This document shows positions 7,354 to 16,200 of a stretch of DNA of 16,944 nt, one piece after another; position 1 is the first letter of the stretch; the number at the start of each line of letters is the position of its first letter. A model generated the notes under the pieces. The model worked only from the letters and a program-made list of their open reading frames with translations, had not been told where the DNA came from and made no database searches. Both the position numbers and the translations under genes were made by a program. Source of the stretch: Scatavimonas merdipullorum. GTDB lineage: Bacteria; Bacillota; Clostridia; Oscillospirales; Acutalibacteraceae. The stretch is taken from positions 1 through 16,944 of the forward strand of contig DVGH01000052.1 of NCBI GenBank assembly GCA_018712865.1, read 5' to 3'.

Positions 7354-7371
7354 GCTTTAAATCGATAAAGC
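7354..7371 (+). other. Small hairpin in the symporter mRNA leader
   Basis: GCTTTA (7354-7359) and TAAAGC (7366-7371) can pair across a 6-nt loop, about 10 nt before the RBS. The stem is AT-rich and weak. No known riboswitch class was recognised. Confidence 0.25.
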
Positions 7372-7394
7372 GCAAGAAAACGGGAGGATAGAAC

Positions 7395-8936
7395 ATGGTA
7401 ATGTGGATTACGCTGATCGCCTACATATGCATTATGGTGGGGATCGGTATCTATTGTAAGAAAAAAACGGGCAGTGTCTCTGACTTTGTACTGGGAGGCA
7501 GAAGCCTTGGGCCGTGGATGACGGCGTTTGCGTACGGCACGTCGTATTTCTCTGCGGTGGTGTTTATCGGCTACGCCGGTCAATTTGGTTGGAACTATGG
7601 TATTGCGGCAACCTGGATCGGCATTGGAAACGCAATCATCGGCAGTATGCTGGCATGGATGCTATTGGGCAACCGCACACGCATTATGACAAAACAGCTG
7701 AATGTTTCCACCATGCCGGAATTCTTTGAAAAGCGGTATGTTTCAAAGAGTTTGAAGACGGCCGCCGCATGCATTGTGTTTGTGTTCTTAATTCCCTATA
7801 CGGCGTCTGTGTATAATGGCCTGTCCCGCTTGTTTGAGCAGGCGTTTGGGTTTGATTATTCCATATGCATTATTGTTATGGCGCTTTTGACGGCCGTTTA
7901 TGTAATTTTAGGCGGTTATATGGCTACGGCGATCAATGACTTTGTGCAGGGGATCATTATGCTGGTTGGGATTGCTGCGGTAGTGGTATGCGTCTTAAAT
8001 AACCAGGGCGGTATTGTACAGGCAATGACAGGTTTGGGCCAAATCACAGACACAGGCGTTCCGCAGAACAGCCTCAATTCCCTGTTCGGGCCGGATCCGT
8101 TGAATCTGCTGGGCGTCGTTATTTTAACGTCGCTGGGCACATGGGGCCTGCCGCAGATGGTGCATAAATTTTATGCGATCAAAGATAAACCCGCCGTCAA
8201 AAGAGGAACGATTATTTCCACCCTTTTTGCGGTTGTTGTAGCGGGTGGATCTTATTTTATGGGAGGGTTTGGCAGGCTGTTTGCAACGCCGCAGGAAATT
8301 ACAAACCCCGAAACAGGTGAACTTGTCTATGATATGATTGTACCTGCGCTTTTGAACGTTGCCGTGCCGGAGCTTCTTTTTGGGATTGTCGTGGTTCTGG
8401 TGCTGTCTGCTTCCATGTCCACACTGTCCTCTTTGGTGCTTACTTCCAGCTCTACGCTTACAATTGATATGATTCTTCCGGTAGTCAGGAAAAAAGTAGG
8501 GGAGAAAAAGCAGGTGCTGATCATGCGCATTTTTATTGCGGTCTTTTTGCTGTTTTCCGTGATTCTTGCGCTCAATAAAAACACCTATATTACCACGCTG
8601 ATGTCCATATCCTGGGGGGCTCTTGCAGGTGCTTTCCTGGCGCCGTTTCTGTACGGGCTTTTCTCCAGAAAAATTACCAAGGCGGCAGTGTGGGTCAGCA
8701 TGATCTCCGGCGTGGGGATTACAGTTGTCTCCATGGTGCTGTTCAATCTGGAGCTTTTCCCAGCGCTTACAGCTGCCGCGGCGCAGCTTCCGCTGGATCT
8801 GTCCTCCCCAATCAACTGGGGAGCCATCGCAATGCTGGTCGGTCTGATAGAGGTGCCGATCGTCAGCGCACTGACAAAAAATAAAAAGCAAAAGGAAATT
8901 GACGCCATTTTTTCCGAATATAAAAAGGCGCTTTAA
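7395..8936 (+). CDS. Sodium:solute symporter (SSS/SLC5 family)
   Basis: Inner-membrane Na+-coupled uptake transporter of the LeuT fold. The 513 residues contain about 12-13 hydrophobic segments, as in PutP and PanF. The region GGRSLGPWMTAFAYG (about 35-49) matches the SSS helix 1-2 signature, and MSTLSSLVLTSSST (from 341) aligns with the PutP Na2-site segment, with S342 and T343 as the expected sodium ligands. GGGAGGA (7382-7388) lies 6 nt before the ATG. The substrate cannot be read from sequence: the SSS family includes carriers of proline, pantothenate, sugars and monocarboxylates including phenylacetate. The downstream paaK-iorAB genes make an aryl acid attractive, but the transporter has its own promoter and this remains inference. 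It is divergent from acnA. Confidence 0.93.
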   Translation: MVMWITLIAYICIMVGIGIYCKKKTGSVSDFVLGGRSLGPWMTAFAYGTSYFSAVVFIGYAGQFGWNYGIAATWIGIGNAIIGSMLAWMLLGNRTRIMTKQLNVSTMPEFFEKRYVSKSLKTAAACIVFVFLIPYTASVYNGLSRLFEQAFGFDYSICIIVMALLTAVYVILGGYMATAINDFVQGIIMLVGIAAVVVCVLNNQGGIVQAMTGLGQITDTGVPQNSLNSLFGPDPLNLLGVVILTSLGTWGLPQMVHKFYAIKDKPAVKRGTIISTLFAVVVAGGSYFMGGFGRLFATPQEITNPETGELVYDMIVPALLNVAVPELLFGIVVVLVLSASMSTLSSLVLTSSSTLTIDMILPVVRKKVGEKKQVLIMRIFIAVFLLFSVILALNKNTYITTLMSISWGALAGAFLAPFLYGLFSRKITKAAVWVSMISGVGITVVSMVLFNLELFPALTAAAAQLPLDLSSPINWGAIAMLVGLIEVPIVSALTKNKKQKEIDAIFSEYKKAL

Positions 8937-8995
8937 TTTCGTGCACTGTGCATAGTTTCTCTTTTACTTTTTCTACTGCACAAAAAACAGAAATA

Positions 8996-9004
8996 TGTTA
9001 TAAT
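8996..9004 (+). promoter_or_regulatory. Extended -10 promoter of paaK-iorAB
   Basis: TGTTATAAT carries a perfect TATAAT (8999-9004) preceded by TG one base upstream. No clear -35 box is seen at 17 bp, which an extended -10 can tolerate. It lies 60 bp after the symporter stop codon and gives a leader of about 90 nt. Confidence 0.6.
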
Positions 9005-9020
9005 TTAAAAGATATAAAGG

Positions 9021-9056
9021 CCGCACTCTATTTTGGGTGCGGTTATGCATGTAACC
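9021..9056 (+). other. Two overlapping hairpins in the paaK leader
   Basis: CCGCACTC (9021-9028) pairs with GGGTGCGG (9035-9042) across 6 nt; GGTTA (9041-9045) pairs with TAACC (9052-9056). The two share bases 9041-9042, so they cannot both form completely. There is no T-run of terminator length after either. A weak terminator for the symporter mRNA or a leader control element are both possible. T-box hallmarks are absent. Confidence 0.4.
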
Positions 9057-9102
9057 AGGTATTTGCTTTTGCACCGTATGATCATGGAAGGAAGTGCTTT
9101 TT

Positions 9103-10410
9103 TTGTTTTTTCAAAAAGAAATAGAAACCATGCCGCGCAAAGAGATAGAAGCGCTGCAGCTGCAAAAACTAAAAAAAATGGTTTCTTACTGTTACAATAA
9201 CATCCCGTTTTACCATGAAAGGCTAACGCAATGTGGTGTTTTGGACGGCAGCCGGATCAAAACACTGTCTGATATTTCTTACATACCCTATACAACCAAA
9301 GAAGATATCCGCGACCACTACCCGTTTGAGATGCTGGCGGTCCCTATGCGCGAGATCGTAAGGATTCACGCATCCTCCGGCACAACGGGCAAACCGACGG
9401 TAGGGGTTTATACAAAGCGCGATATAGACATTTGGTCGGATTGTGTGGCCAGGGTTGCGGTGGCCGGCGGCGCAACGGCGGACGATATTATCCAAATCAG
9501 CTTTGGGTACGGCTTGTTTACCGGCGCACTGGGCCTGCATTACGGGCTTGAAAAGCTCGGTGCAACCGTTATTCCTGCGTCTTCCGGCAATACCGAAAGG
9601 CAGCTGATGATGCTGCGCGATTTCGGCGTAACAGGGCTGGTGGCCACGCCGTCTTATGCGCTGTATTTAAGCGAGGCAGTCAAAGAAGCAGGTTACCCGC
9701 TGTCAGATTATTCGCTGCGGCTTGGTATTTTAGGCTCAGAGCCCTGCACACCCGAAATGCGCGCACAGATCGAAAAAAACCTGCATGTTTTTGTGTCGGA
9801 CAACTATGGTCTTACAGAAATCGGCGGCCCAGGGGTTTCCGGCGACTGCCCGCAGCGGCAGGGTATGCATTTTGCAGAGGACCACTTTCTCCCGGAAATC
9901 ATTGACAAAGACACAGGCCAAGTGCTGGCGGAAGGCCAGGTGGGCGAACTGGTCGTTACTACGCTTTCCAGGGAGGGAATGCCGGTCCTGCGTTACCGTA
10001 CCAAAGACATCACAAAGCTTACCTATGCGCCCTGTGCCTGTGGCAGAACGCACGCGCGCATGGCGAAAACCATGGGCAGAACGGACGACATGCTGATCAT
10101 TAAAGGCGTCAATGTGTTCCCAACGCAGATTGAAAGCGTGCTTGTCGGTATGGAAGGGATTGGCCCGCATTATCAGCTGGTAGTAAGAAGAGCCAATTAT
10201 AAAGATAACCTGGAAGTCAAGGTCGAGCTGACCAGTGGCAAACTGCTTGTAGATTTCCGCGAGCTTGAGGCTTTGCAAAAGCGGATTCACGACAAACTTA
10301 AAAGCGTGCTTGGACTGGAAACCAAGGTAACGCTTGTAGAGCCGAAAACGCTCGAGCGCTTCCAGGGGAAAGCAAAACGGATATTGGATCTGCGCAATGC
10401 ACAGACCTGA
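9103..10410 (+). CDS. paaK: Phenylacetate-CoA ligase family, AMP-forming aryl-acid CoA ligase
   Basis: Activates an arylacetate with ATP and CoA to arylacetyl-CoA, AMP and pyrophosphate. The 435 residues show the adenylating-enzyme motifs: SSGTTGKP (91-98, phosphate loop), DNYGLTEIGGPG (from 233), YRTKDIT, GRTDDMLIIKGVNVFP, and the C-terminal lysine region GKAKRILD. The CACGRTHARM segment is typical of PaaK proteins. TTG at 9103 was chosen because AAGGA (9088-9092) lies 10 nt upstream and the resulting start, FFQKEIETM, lines up with the family N-terminus; GTG at 9094 is in frame but sits on the RBS. It is followed by iorA and iorB on the same strand, an association known for aryl-acid metabolism. 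Exact substrate (phenyl-, 4-hydroxyphenyl- or indoleacetate) cannot be told. Confidence 0.93.
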   Translation: MFFQKEIETMPRKEIEALQLQKLKKMVSYCYNNIPFYHERLTQCGVLDGSRIKTLSDISYIPYTTKEDIRDHYPFEMLAVPMREIVRIHASSGTTGKPTVGVYTKRDIDIWSDCVARVAVAGGATADDIIQISFGYGLFTGALGLHYGLEKLGATVIPASSGNTERQLMMLRDFGVTGLVATPSYALYLSEAVKEAGYPLSDYSLRLGILGSEPCTPEMRAQIEKNLHVFVSDNYGLTEIGGPGVSGDCPQRQGMHFAEDHFLPEIIDKDTGQVLAEGQVGELVVTTLSREGMPVLRYRTKDITKLTYAPCACGRTHARMAKTMGRTDDMLIIKGVNVFPTQIESVLVGMEGIGPHYQLVVRRANYKDNLEVKVELTSGKLLVDFRELEALQKRIHDKLKSVLGLETKVTLVEPKTLERFQGKAKRILDLRNAQT

Positions 10411-10516
10411 TGCCACGCTTCCGTAAATTACATATTGCACAGCCGGGAAGCATTTGCTAAAATAATACCAAAAGGTAAAAATTTGACAGAAAATACGATA
10501 TATAAGGATGAGTTAT

Positions 10517-12247
10517 ATGAGTAAGCTTATGCTCGGCAACGAAGCCGTTGCAAGAGGATTATATGAAGCGGGTGTCAAAGTGGTGTCCAGTTATCCGGGG
10601 ACGCCAAGTACAGAGATTACGGAAAACGCCGCAAAATATGATGAAATAGAATGTGAATGGGCGCCAAATGAAAAGGTTTCCGCCGAAGTTGCCGCGGGAG
10701 CGTCCTTTGCGGGCGTACGTTCTTTTTGTGGGATGAAGCATGTGGGGCTGAACGTAGCGGCCGACCCCTTCTTTACCATGAGCTATATCGGCGTAAACGG
10801 CGGGATGGTTCTGGGTGTTGCAGACGACCCGGGCATGCATTCTTCCCAAAATGAGCAGGATTCGCGCCATTATGCACAGGCCGCTAAGGTGCCAATGCTT
10901 GAGCCGGCAGATTCTGCGGAATGTAAAGCGTTTACAAAGCTTGCGTATGATTTAAGCGAGCAGTTCGACACGCCGGTGGTCCTTCGCCTGACAACAAGGA
11001 TCGCGCATTCCCGAAGTATTGTGCAGACAGATACGCGCAAGGAGTGTCCGCCTGTACCGTATAAAAAAAATCCTGCAAAAAATGTTATGCTGCCCGCTTT
11101 TGCAAAAGGAAGACATGCCTTTGTGGAAGAGCGCATCAGAAAACTGACCGAATATGCGGAAACGTCTGAGCTCAATTGCGTGGAGTACAACAGCACAAAA
11201 ATCGGCGTGATTACGTCGGGTATATGTTATCAGTATGCAAAAGAAGCGCTGGGTGAGCAGGCGTCGTATTTAAAGCTGGGCATGCTGTACCCATTGCCGG
11301 TCCGCCTGATCCGTGAATTTGCAGCAAAAGTGGATGTGCTGTACGTCATAGAAGAGCTGGACGACGTTATAGAAACACATTGCCGTAAAATCGGCGTAAA
11401 CCCGGTGGGGAAAGAGCTTTTCCCGCTCTGTGGCGAATTTTCCCAAAAACTCATCCGGGAGCTGGTTCTGGGGCAGAAGCCCGAATTTTGCGCCCTGGAT
11501 CAGGAGATTCCCGTCCGCCCGCCTGTTATGTGCTGCGGTTGTCCGCACAGAGGTCTTTTTTACGCGCTGAAGAAAGCGAACGTTTATGTCAGCGGCGATA
11601 TCGGATGCTATACTCTGGGCGCGTCGGCCCCGCTTTCCATGATGGACACCTGCGTCTGTATGGGAGCTTCCGTTTCTGCGCTGCACGGTTATAATAAGGC
11701 GCTGGGCCCGCAGGCAGAAAAACGTTCTGTCGCAGTCATTGGCGATTCTACCTTTATCCATTCCGGGATTACCGGGCTGATCGATATTGCGTACAATGCG
11801 ACCAATTCTGTCGTCATCATCCTGGACAATTCCATCACGGGTATGACCGGGCACCAGCAGAACCCGACGACCGGTTATAATATCAAGGGCGATCCGGCCG
11901 CGGCCGTCAGCCTGGAAAAACTGTGTGAAGCGGTCGGCATCAGCCGCGTGCAGGTGTGCGACCCATACGATCTCAAACAGACCATGCGGGTGATTCGGGA
12001 AGAGCTGGAAGCGGAAGGCCCGTCGGTGATTATTTCGCGCCGCCCGTGCGCACTGTTAAAATACGTAAAGCATAAACCTTCGCTGCGGGTCGAAAGCAGC
12101 CGGTGCATAGGCTGTAAGGCCTGTCTGGCAATCGGCTGTCCCGCAATCAGTATGAAGGAAGGCAAAGCGGCTATCGACCATACGCAGTGCGTAGGCTGCG
12201 GCGTCTGCACGGGCCTTTGTCCCAAGCAGGCGATTACAGAGTCATAA
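10517..12247 (+). CDS. iorA: Indolepyruvate:ferredoxin oxidoreductase, alpha subunit
   Basis: Catalytic subunit of the thiamine-diphosphate enzyme that interconverts arylpyruvates with arylacetyl-CoA, CO2 and reduced ferredoxin. The 576 residues contain the N-terminal pyrimidine-binding domain (LGNEAVARG, SSYPGTPSTE), a middle domain, the TPP pyrophosphate motif from GDSTF (409) to LDNSITGMTGHQ, and a C-terminal 2[4Fe-4S] ferredoxin domain with C530, C533, C536, C541 and C558, C561, C564, C568. ATG at 10517 is preferred: AAGGA (10504-10508) lies 8 nt upstream and SKLMLGNEA fits the family start; ATG at 10508 overlaps the RBS. It lies 106 bp after paaK and 45 bp before iorB. With an AMP-forming ligase next door, the reductive carboxylation direction is plausible. 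Confidence 0.96.
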   Translation: MSKLMLGNEAVARGLYEAGVKVVSSYPGTPSTEITENAAKYDEIECEWAPNEKVSAEVAAGASFAGVRSFCGMKHVGLNVAADPFFTMSYIGVNGGMVLGVADDPGMHSSQNEQDSRHYAQAAKVPMLEPADSAECKAFTKLAYDLSEQFDTPVVLRLTTRIAHSRSIVQTDTRKECPPVPYKKNPAKNVMLPAFAKGRHAFVEERIRKLTEYAETSELNCVEYNSTKIGVITSGICYQYAKEALGEQASYLKLGMLYPLPVRLIREFAAKVDVLYVIEELDDVIETHCRKIGVNPVGKELFPLCGEFSQKLIRELVLGQKPEFCALDQEIPVRPPVMCCGCPHRGLFYALKKANVYVSGDIGCYTLGASAPLSMMDTCVCMGASVSALHGYNKALGPQAEKRSVAVIGDSTFIHSGITGLIDIAYNATNSVVIILDNSITGMTGHQQNPTTGYNIKGDPAAAVSLEKLCEAVGISRVQVCDPYDLKQTMRVIREELEAEGPSVIISRRPCALLKYVKHKPSLRVESSRCIGCKACLAIGCPAISMKEGKAAIDHTQCVGCGVCTGLCPKQAITES

Positions 12248-12292
12248 AAACTCCGGTTTTGTGCATAGCACAGCGAAAGGAATGTAGGATAA

Positions 12293-12871
12293 ATGGACAA
12301 CGGTGTAAAATCAGTTTTAATAGTAGGTGTGGGCGGACAGGGTACGCTGCTTGCAAGCCGCCTGTTGGGCAACGCTATGCTTAGCTGCGGCTTTGACGTA
12401 AAGGTTTCAGAAGTACATGGCATGAGCCAGCGCGGCGGTTCGGTGGTAACGTACGTCCGCTATGGTGAAAAGGTGTATTCGCCTGTGATCGAACAGGGGG
12501 AGGCAGACCTCATTTTGTCATTTGAGCAGCTGGAAGCCGCGCGCTTTTTACCGTATTTAAAAAAAGGCGGTACGATTATTGTAAATACACAGACCATTGA
12601 CCCCATGCCGGTCATTACCGGCGCGAAAACGTATCCGGAAGGGATTTTGGAAGAGCTTGGCAAGCAGCAGCTGCGGTTGATTGCAGCGGACGCGCTTTCC
12701 CTTGCAGAACAGGCCGGGTCTTCAAAGGCGGTCAATGTGGTACTCATCGGCGTGATGGCAAAGCAGTTGAACATTGACAAGAACGTTTGGATTAACACCA
12801 TCCGTGAAACAGTGCCGACCCAATTTATAGATATGAACCTGAAGGCGTTTGAACTTGGCTATGCTTTATAA
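12293..12871 (+). CDS. iorB: Indolepyruvate:ferredoxin oxidoreductase, beta subunit
   Basis: Gamma-domain partner of IorA, needed for the alpha-beta holoenzyme in the cytoplasm. The 192 residues match the usual length; GVGGQGTLLAS (12-22) is the glycine-rich family motif and EVHGMSQRGGSV (about 40-51) is diagnostic for the pyruvate/ketoisovalerate oxidoreductase gamma-type fold. The ATG at 12293 has an unusual RBS arrangement: AGGA (12286-12289) is only 3 nt away and AAGGA (12277-12281) is 11 nt away. The 45-bp gap to iorA also contains a small hairpin (TGTGC-ATA-GCACA, 12260-12272). It is the last gene of the unit and is followed by an intrinsic terminator. Confidence 0.96.
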   Translation: MDNGVKSVLIVGVGGQGTLLASRLLGNAMLSCGFDVKVSEVHGMSQRGGSVVTYVRYGEKVYSPVIEQGEADLILSFEQLEAARFLPYLKKGGTIIVNTQTIDPMPVITGAKTYPEGILEELGKQQLRLIAADALSLAEQAGSSKAVNVVLIGVMAKQLNIDKNVWINTIRETVPTQFIDMNLKAFELGYAL

Positions 12872-12935
12872 GCAAAAGCCCGGCCAGACGTACATACAAT
12901 TCAATGCAGTTAAATTAATTATAAAAGTAAAGCGG

Positions 12936-12971
12936 GCAAGGGCAGGCAATCGTCTGCCTTTGCTCTTTTTT
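12936..12971 (+). terminator. Intrinsic terminator of paaK-iorAB
   Basis: GCAAGGGCAGGC (12936-12947) pairs with GTCTGCCTTTGC (12952-12963) through 12 pairs including two G-U wobbles and a 4-nt loop. TCTTTTTT (12964-12971) follows immediately. It lies 65 bp after the iorB stop. Confidence 0.9.
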
Positions 12972-13022
12972 AAGAAATAATTTGTTAAAAACAAGAAGAA
13001 ATTTATGAAATTCAATTGTTTA

Positions 13023-13036
13023 TGTAAACGTTTTCA
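13023..13036. promoter_or_regulatory. Catabolite-responsive element (cre)
   Basis: TGTAAACGTTTTCA matches the cre consensus TGWAANCGNTNWCA at every fixed position, and its reverse complement matches too. It lies about 90-100 bp upstream of the pullulanase -10 box. CcpA or a LacI/GalR-family maltose regulator is the expected ligand. It also overlaps GTTTATGTAAAC (13018-13029), a short inverted repeat. Confidence 0.75.
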
Positions 13037-13123
13037 TTACAAATTTATTCAAACTGCAATAAAAATGAAATAAAAAATTGTTTACTAATTTTCAATAAAA
13101 CGGTAGGTTTTTCATTGCCTGTA

Positions 13124-13141
13124 TGATATAATTTCTATAAT
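13124..13141 (+). promoter_or_regulatory. Pullulanase promoter, extended -10
   Basis: TGATATAAT (13124-13132) is a complete extended -10 element. A second TATAAT follows at 13136-13141, with TTGCCT (13115-13120) at a short 15-bp spacing. Either could be used; transcription would begin near 13139-13148, about 60-70 nt before the start codon. Confidence 0.6.
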
Positions 13142-13142
13142 C

Positions 13143-13178
13143 GGACAAGTGCAAAATGTGTTTATTTTGTGCCTGTCC
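13143..13178 (+). other. Stem-loop in the pullulanase mRNA leader
   Basis: GGACAAGTGCAAAAT (13143-13157) can pair with ATTTTGTGCCTGTCC (13164-13178) with one mismatch and two wobbles around a 6-nt loop. It begins at or near the transcription start and ends 17 nt before the RBS. ATTTCTATAA occurs on both sides (13131-13140 and 13185-13194). A 5' stabilising hairpin or an operator dyad is possible. Confidence 0.45.
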
Positions 13179-13208
13179 ACTAATATTTCTATAAAAGGAG
13201 AGGATTTT

Positions 13209-16200
13209 TTGAAGGTTCGCAAATTACTTGCGGTGCTGCTGTGCGCTTTGATGATGGCGTCGGCAATAGCAGTTCCCGCACAGGCAGCAGTTACAGGCGA
13301 CGAAGCCACCGGGGCTTATAGTAATTCGGCAGATACGTATAATACATATGCCGGAACAGACCTGGGGGCTACGTATTCCAAAGACTCCACCACTTTTAAG
13401 GTGTGGGCGCCAAGCGCTTCCAATGTACAGGTCAAGCGTTATAAAACCGGCTCTGACGACGAAGCAGGCGCAGGCGTGATTGAAACCAGGGACATGACCA
13501 AAAACGACTCTAACGGGACCTGGTCTGTTACAATCGACGGTGATCTCAACGGGACATATTATACGTACCTTGTCACAGTCAACGGCTCAACAAAAGAAAC
13601 ACAGGACGTCTACTCGGTGGCAACTGGCGTAAACGGCAACCGTTCCATGGTCATCGACCTGGACAGCACAGACCCGGAGGGCTGGGAAAACGACGAGCAC
13701 ATGCTCGTTGCAAACCAGAACGATGCCGTGATTTGGGAAGTACAGGTGCGCGATTTTTCTATTTCTGACACATCCGGCGTCAGCAACGCGCATAAAGGAA
13801 AATACCTTGCGTTTACGGAAGGCGGAACCAAACTCAACGGAACGGACGATATTTCCACATGCGTGGATTATCTTGTAAAGCAAGGCGTAAACTATGTACA
13901 CCTCAATCCGGTCTATGATTTTGGCTCCGTTGATGAAACAAGCCTTTCCAGGCCGCAGTACAACTGGGGCTATGACCCGGTCAACTATAACGTGCCAGAA
14001 GGCTCTTATTCAACGGACCCTTACGACGGTGCGGTAAGGATCAAGGAATTTAAGCAGATGGTGCAGGCCCTGCATGACAGAGGCATCGGCGTGATTATGG
14101 ACGTGGTGTACAACCACACCTATTCTACCGATTCTGCTTTTGAAAAGACCGTGCCCGGCTACTATTACAGAATGCAGGGATCTTCTTTCCTGAACGCTTC
14201 CGGCTGCGGCAATGTTACCGCGTCTGATAAAGTAATGTTCAGAAAGTATATGATTGATTCCGTCAAATACTGGGTGGAGGAATATCACATTGACGGCTTC
14301 CGTTTTGACCTGATGGGCTGCCATGATATTACTACCATGAACCAGATCAGGGCAGAGCTTGATGCAATCGACCGCCGGATTTTGATGTACGGTGAGCCGT
14401 GGATGGCCGACTGGGGTTCCAACGGTATTTCCAGCTCGCAGGCCTGCATTATGGATAATGCCAGCCGCGTAAGTGAAAGAATCGCCATGTTCAATGACAA
14501 AATCAGAAATGCGCTTAAAGGCGGCACGGACGACGCTTCACAGGGCTATATACAGGGTTCTACAACCGTAACAAACGACATTAAGGCAGGCATGATGGGC
14601 GGCTCCAGCACCACATGGGGCAAATGGGCGCGCCAGCCTTCTCAGTGCATTACCTATAACTCCGCACACGACAACCTGACCCTTTGGGATAAGATCTTAA
14701 AATCCAACGGTTCTACAGACTACGACGGTACAAACGCCACGTTCCTTGCGCAGAATAAGCTTTCTGCAGCCATTGTTTTGACATCACAGGGAATTCCGTT
14801 TTATCTGGCCGGCGAAGAATTTGCAAGAACGAAATACGGCGAGCATAACAGTTACAACTCGCCTGACAACATAAACCAGCTTGATTGGAGCAGGGTGGAA
14901 ACCTACAGCAACCTGGTTGACTATTATAAAGGCTTAATGCAGATCCGCGCCAATTATTCCCCGTTTAGGGATCCCACCAGCGCATCTGGCGCTACAACCT
15001 ATTTTGTAGAAAATGGAAGCGTCATTGCGTATACGATCCAGAACAAAACGGCAAATGCTGCGAACGAATGGGGAACCATGGCGGTGCTGACCAACAACAC
15101 TGCAAGCGCTAGAAGCATTACGCTTCAGGGGCAGGCTGCTTTGCCCTCCAGCTGGGTTGTTTTGGCAAACGGCCAAAGCGCCGGCGTAACAAGCCTTGGC
15201 ACGGTCAGCGGCTCTACCGTCAGCGTACCGGCAAGGTCAGCCATGATATTGGTAGACGCAGCAAGCTATAACAGCGTACAGGTTCCGGAAGAAACCTACA
15301 GAACCATTACAACCAACCATATTGACAGCGAAACAGGCGAAGTTTTAAAAACAACGACTTCTCTTTACAAGGACGGTACAACCTACAGAACCCAGCCCGA
15401 CAGCGATATTCTGTTCGATTATAACCTGGTCAGAACGGAAGGCACGACAACGGGCACCGTTTCACAGGATGTTACGGTCAGCTATTATTACCAAAAGAGC
15501 AATGTAGAAAGCTATACCCTGACAGTTCAGTATGTAGACCAACAGGGCCAGGCTCTTATGCCGGAGAAAACAACCAGGGTGAAGGACGGGCAGGCTTATG
15601 AAGAGCCGCATGAAACTATTTCCGGCTATGAGCTTGACACAGATCAGCTTCCCGGGAAGACCTTTGGCTATATTACAGGCGACACGACGATCACCTATAC
15701 CTATAAAGCGTCCGATTACGATAACCTGAAGGTGCATTATTATAACGGCAACGGATGGGCCACACCGTATATGTATGCTTATGACGATTCTTCTTCCCTT
15801 GTCCTTTTGACCGGCGACTGGCCCGGAACAAGAATGACGGCCGATGCAGCCATGGGTGCAAACTGGTATACCTATCCGGAAATTGATGTGGCGCAAGCAA
15901 AGGTCATGTTTACAAACGGTGCTGCATCCGGCACAGAGCAGGAGCCTGGCGCAAATATGCCGGGTTACGAAGCCAGCGGAGAGGTTTGGATTCAAGACGG
16001 GGTAACATCGTTTAACTCCAAAGTAGTCGTCAGCTATGTGGACGGTGACGGCAACAAGCTTGCACAGGATCAGGTGCTTACAGGAGAAAAGGTGACCACG
16101 TCGGATACCTACACAACGCAGGGCCTTGCAGGCTATGAAAATCCTGTGATTATGGGCAACGCGCAGGGAGCCTGGGCGGTAGGAACCAAAAATGTGGTAT

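Larger units (their letters stand above)
7007..7394. other. Divergent intergenic region between acnA and symporter
   Basis: This 388-bp gap holds the acnA promoter and Rex box on the left, and the symporter promoter, an upstream inverted repeat and a leader hairpin on the right. In the middle (about 7114-7267) nothing recognisable was seen; TATAAT at 7163-7168 has no usable -35 box. Confidence 0.7.
12872..13208 (+). other. Intergenic region upstream of the pullulanase gene
   Basis: These 337 bp hold the iorB terminator, a very AT-rich stretch with a cre site, an extended -10 promoter, a leader hairpin and a strong RBS (AAGGAGAGGA, 13195-13204). No further gene is seen. Confidence 0.75.

Noticed and set aside
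8124..8891. 255-codon frame on the minus strand within the symporter gene
   Set aside because: It is a low-complexity His/Arg/Gln-rich translation antisense to a well-supported membrane protein.
9011..9102. T-box riboswitch in front of paaK
   Set aside because: The conserved antiterminator bulge sequence and a specifier-loop stem are not present, and the leader is only about 90 nt.
10483..10488. Perfect TTGACA upstream of iorA, possible internal promoter
   Set aside because: No -10 box lies at 16-18 bp; the only TATATA is 10 bp away, and the 17-bp position falls on the RBS.
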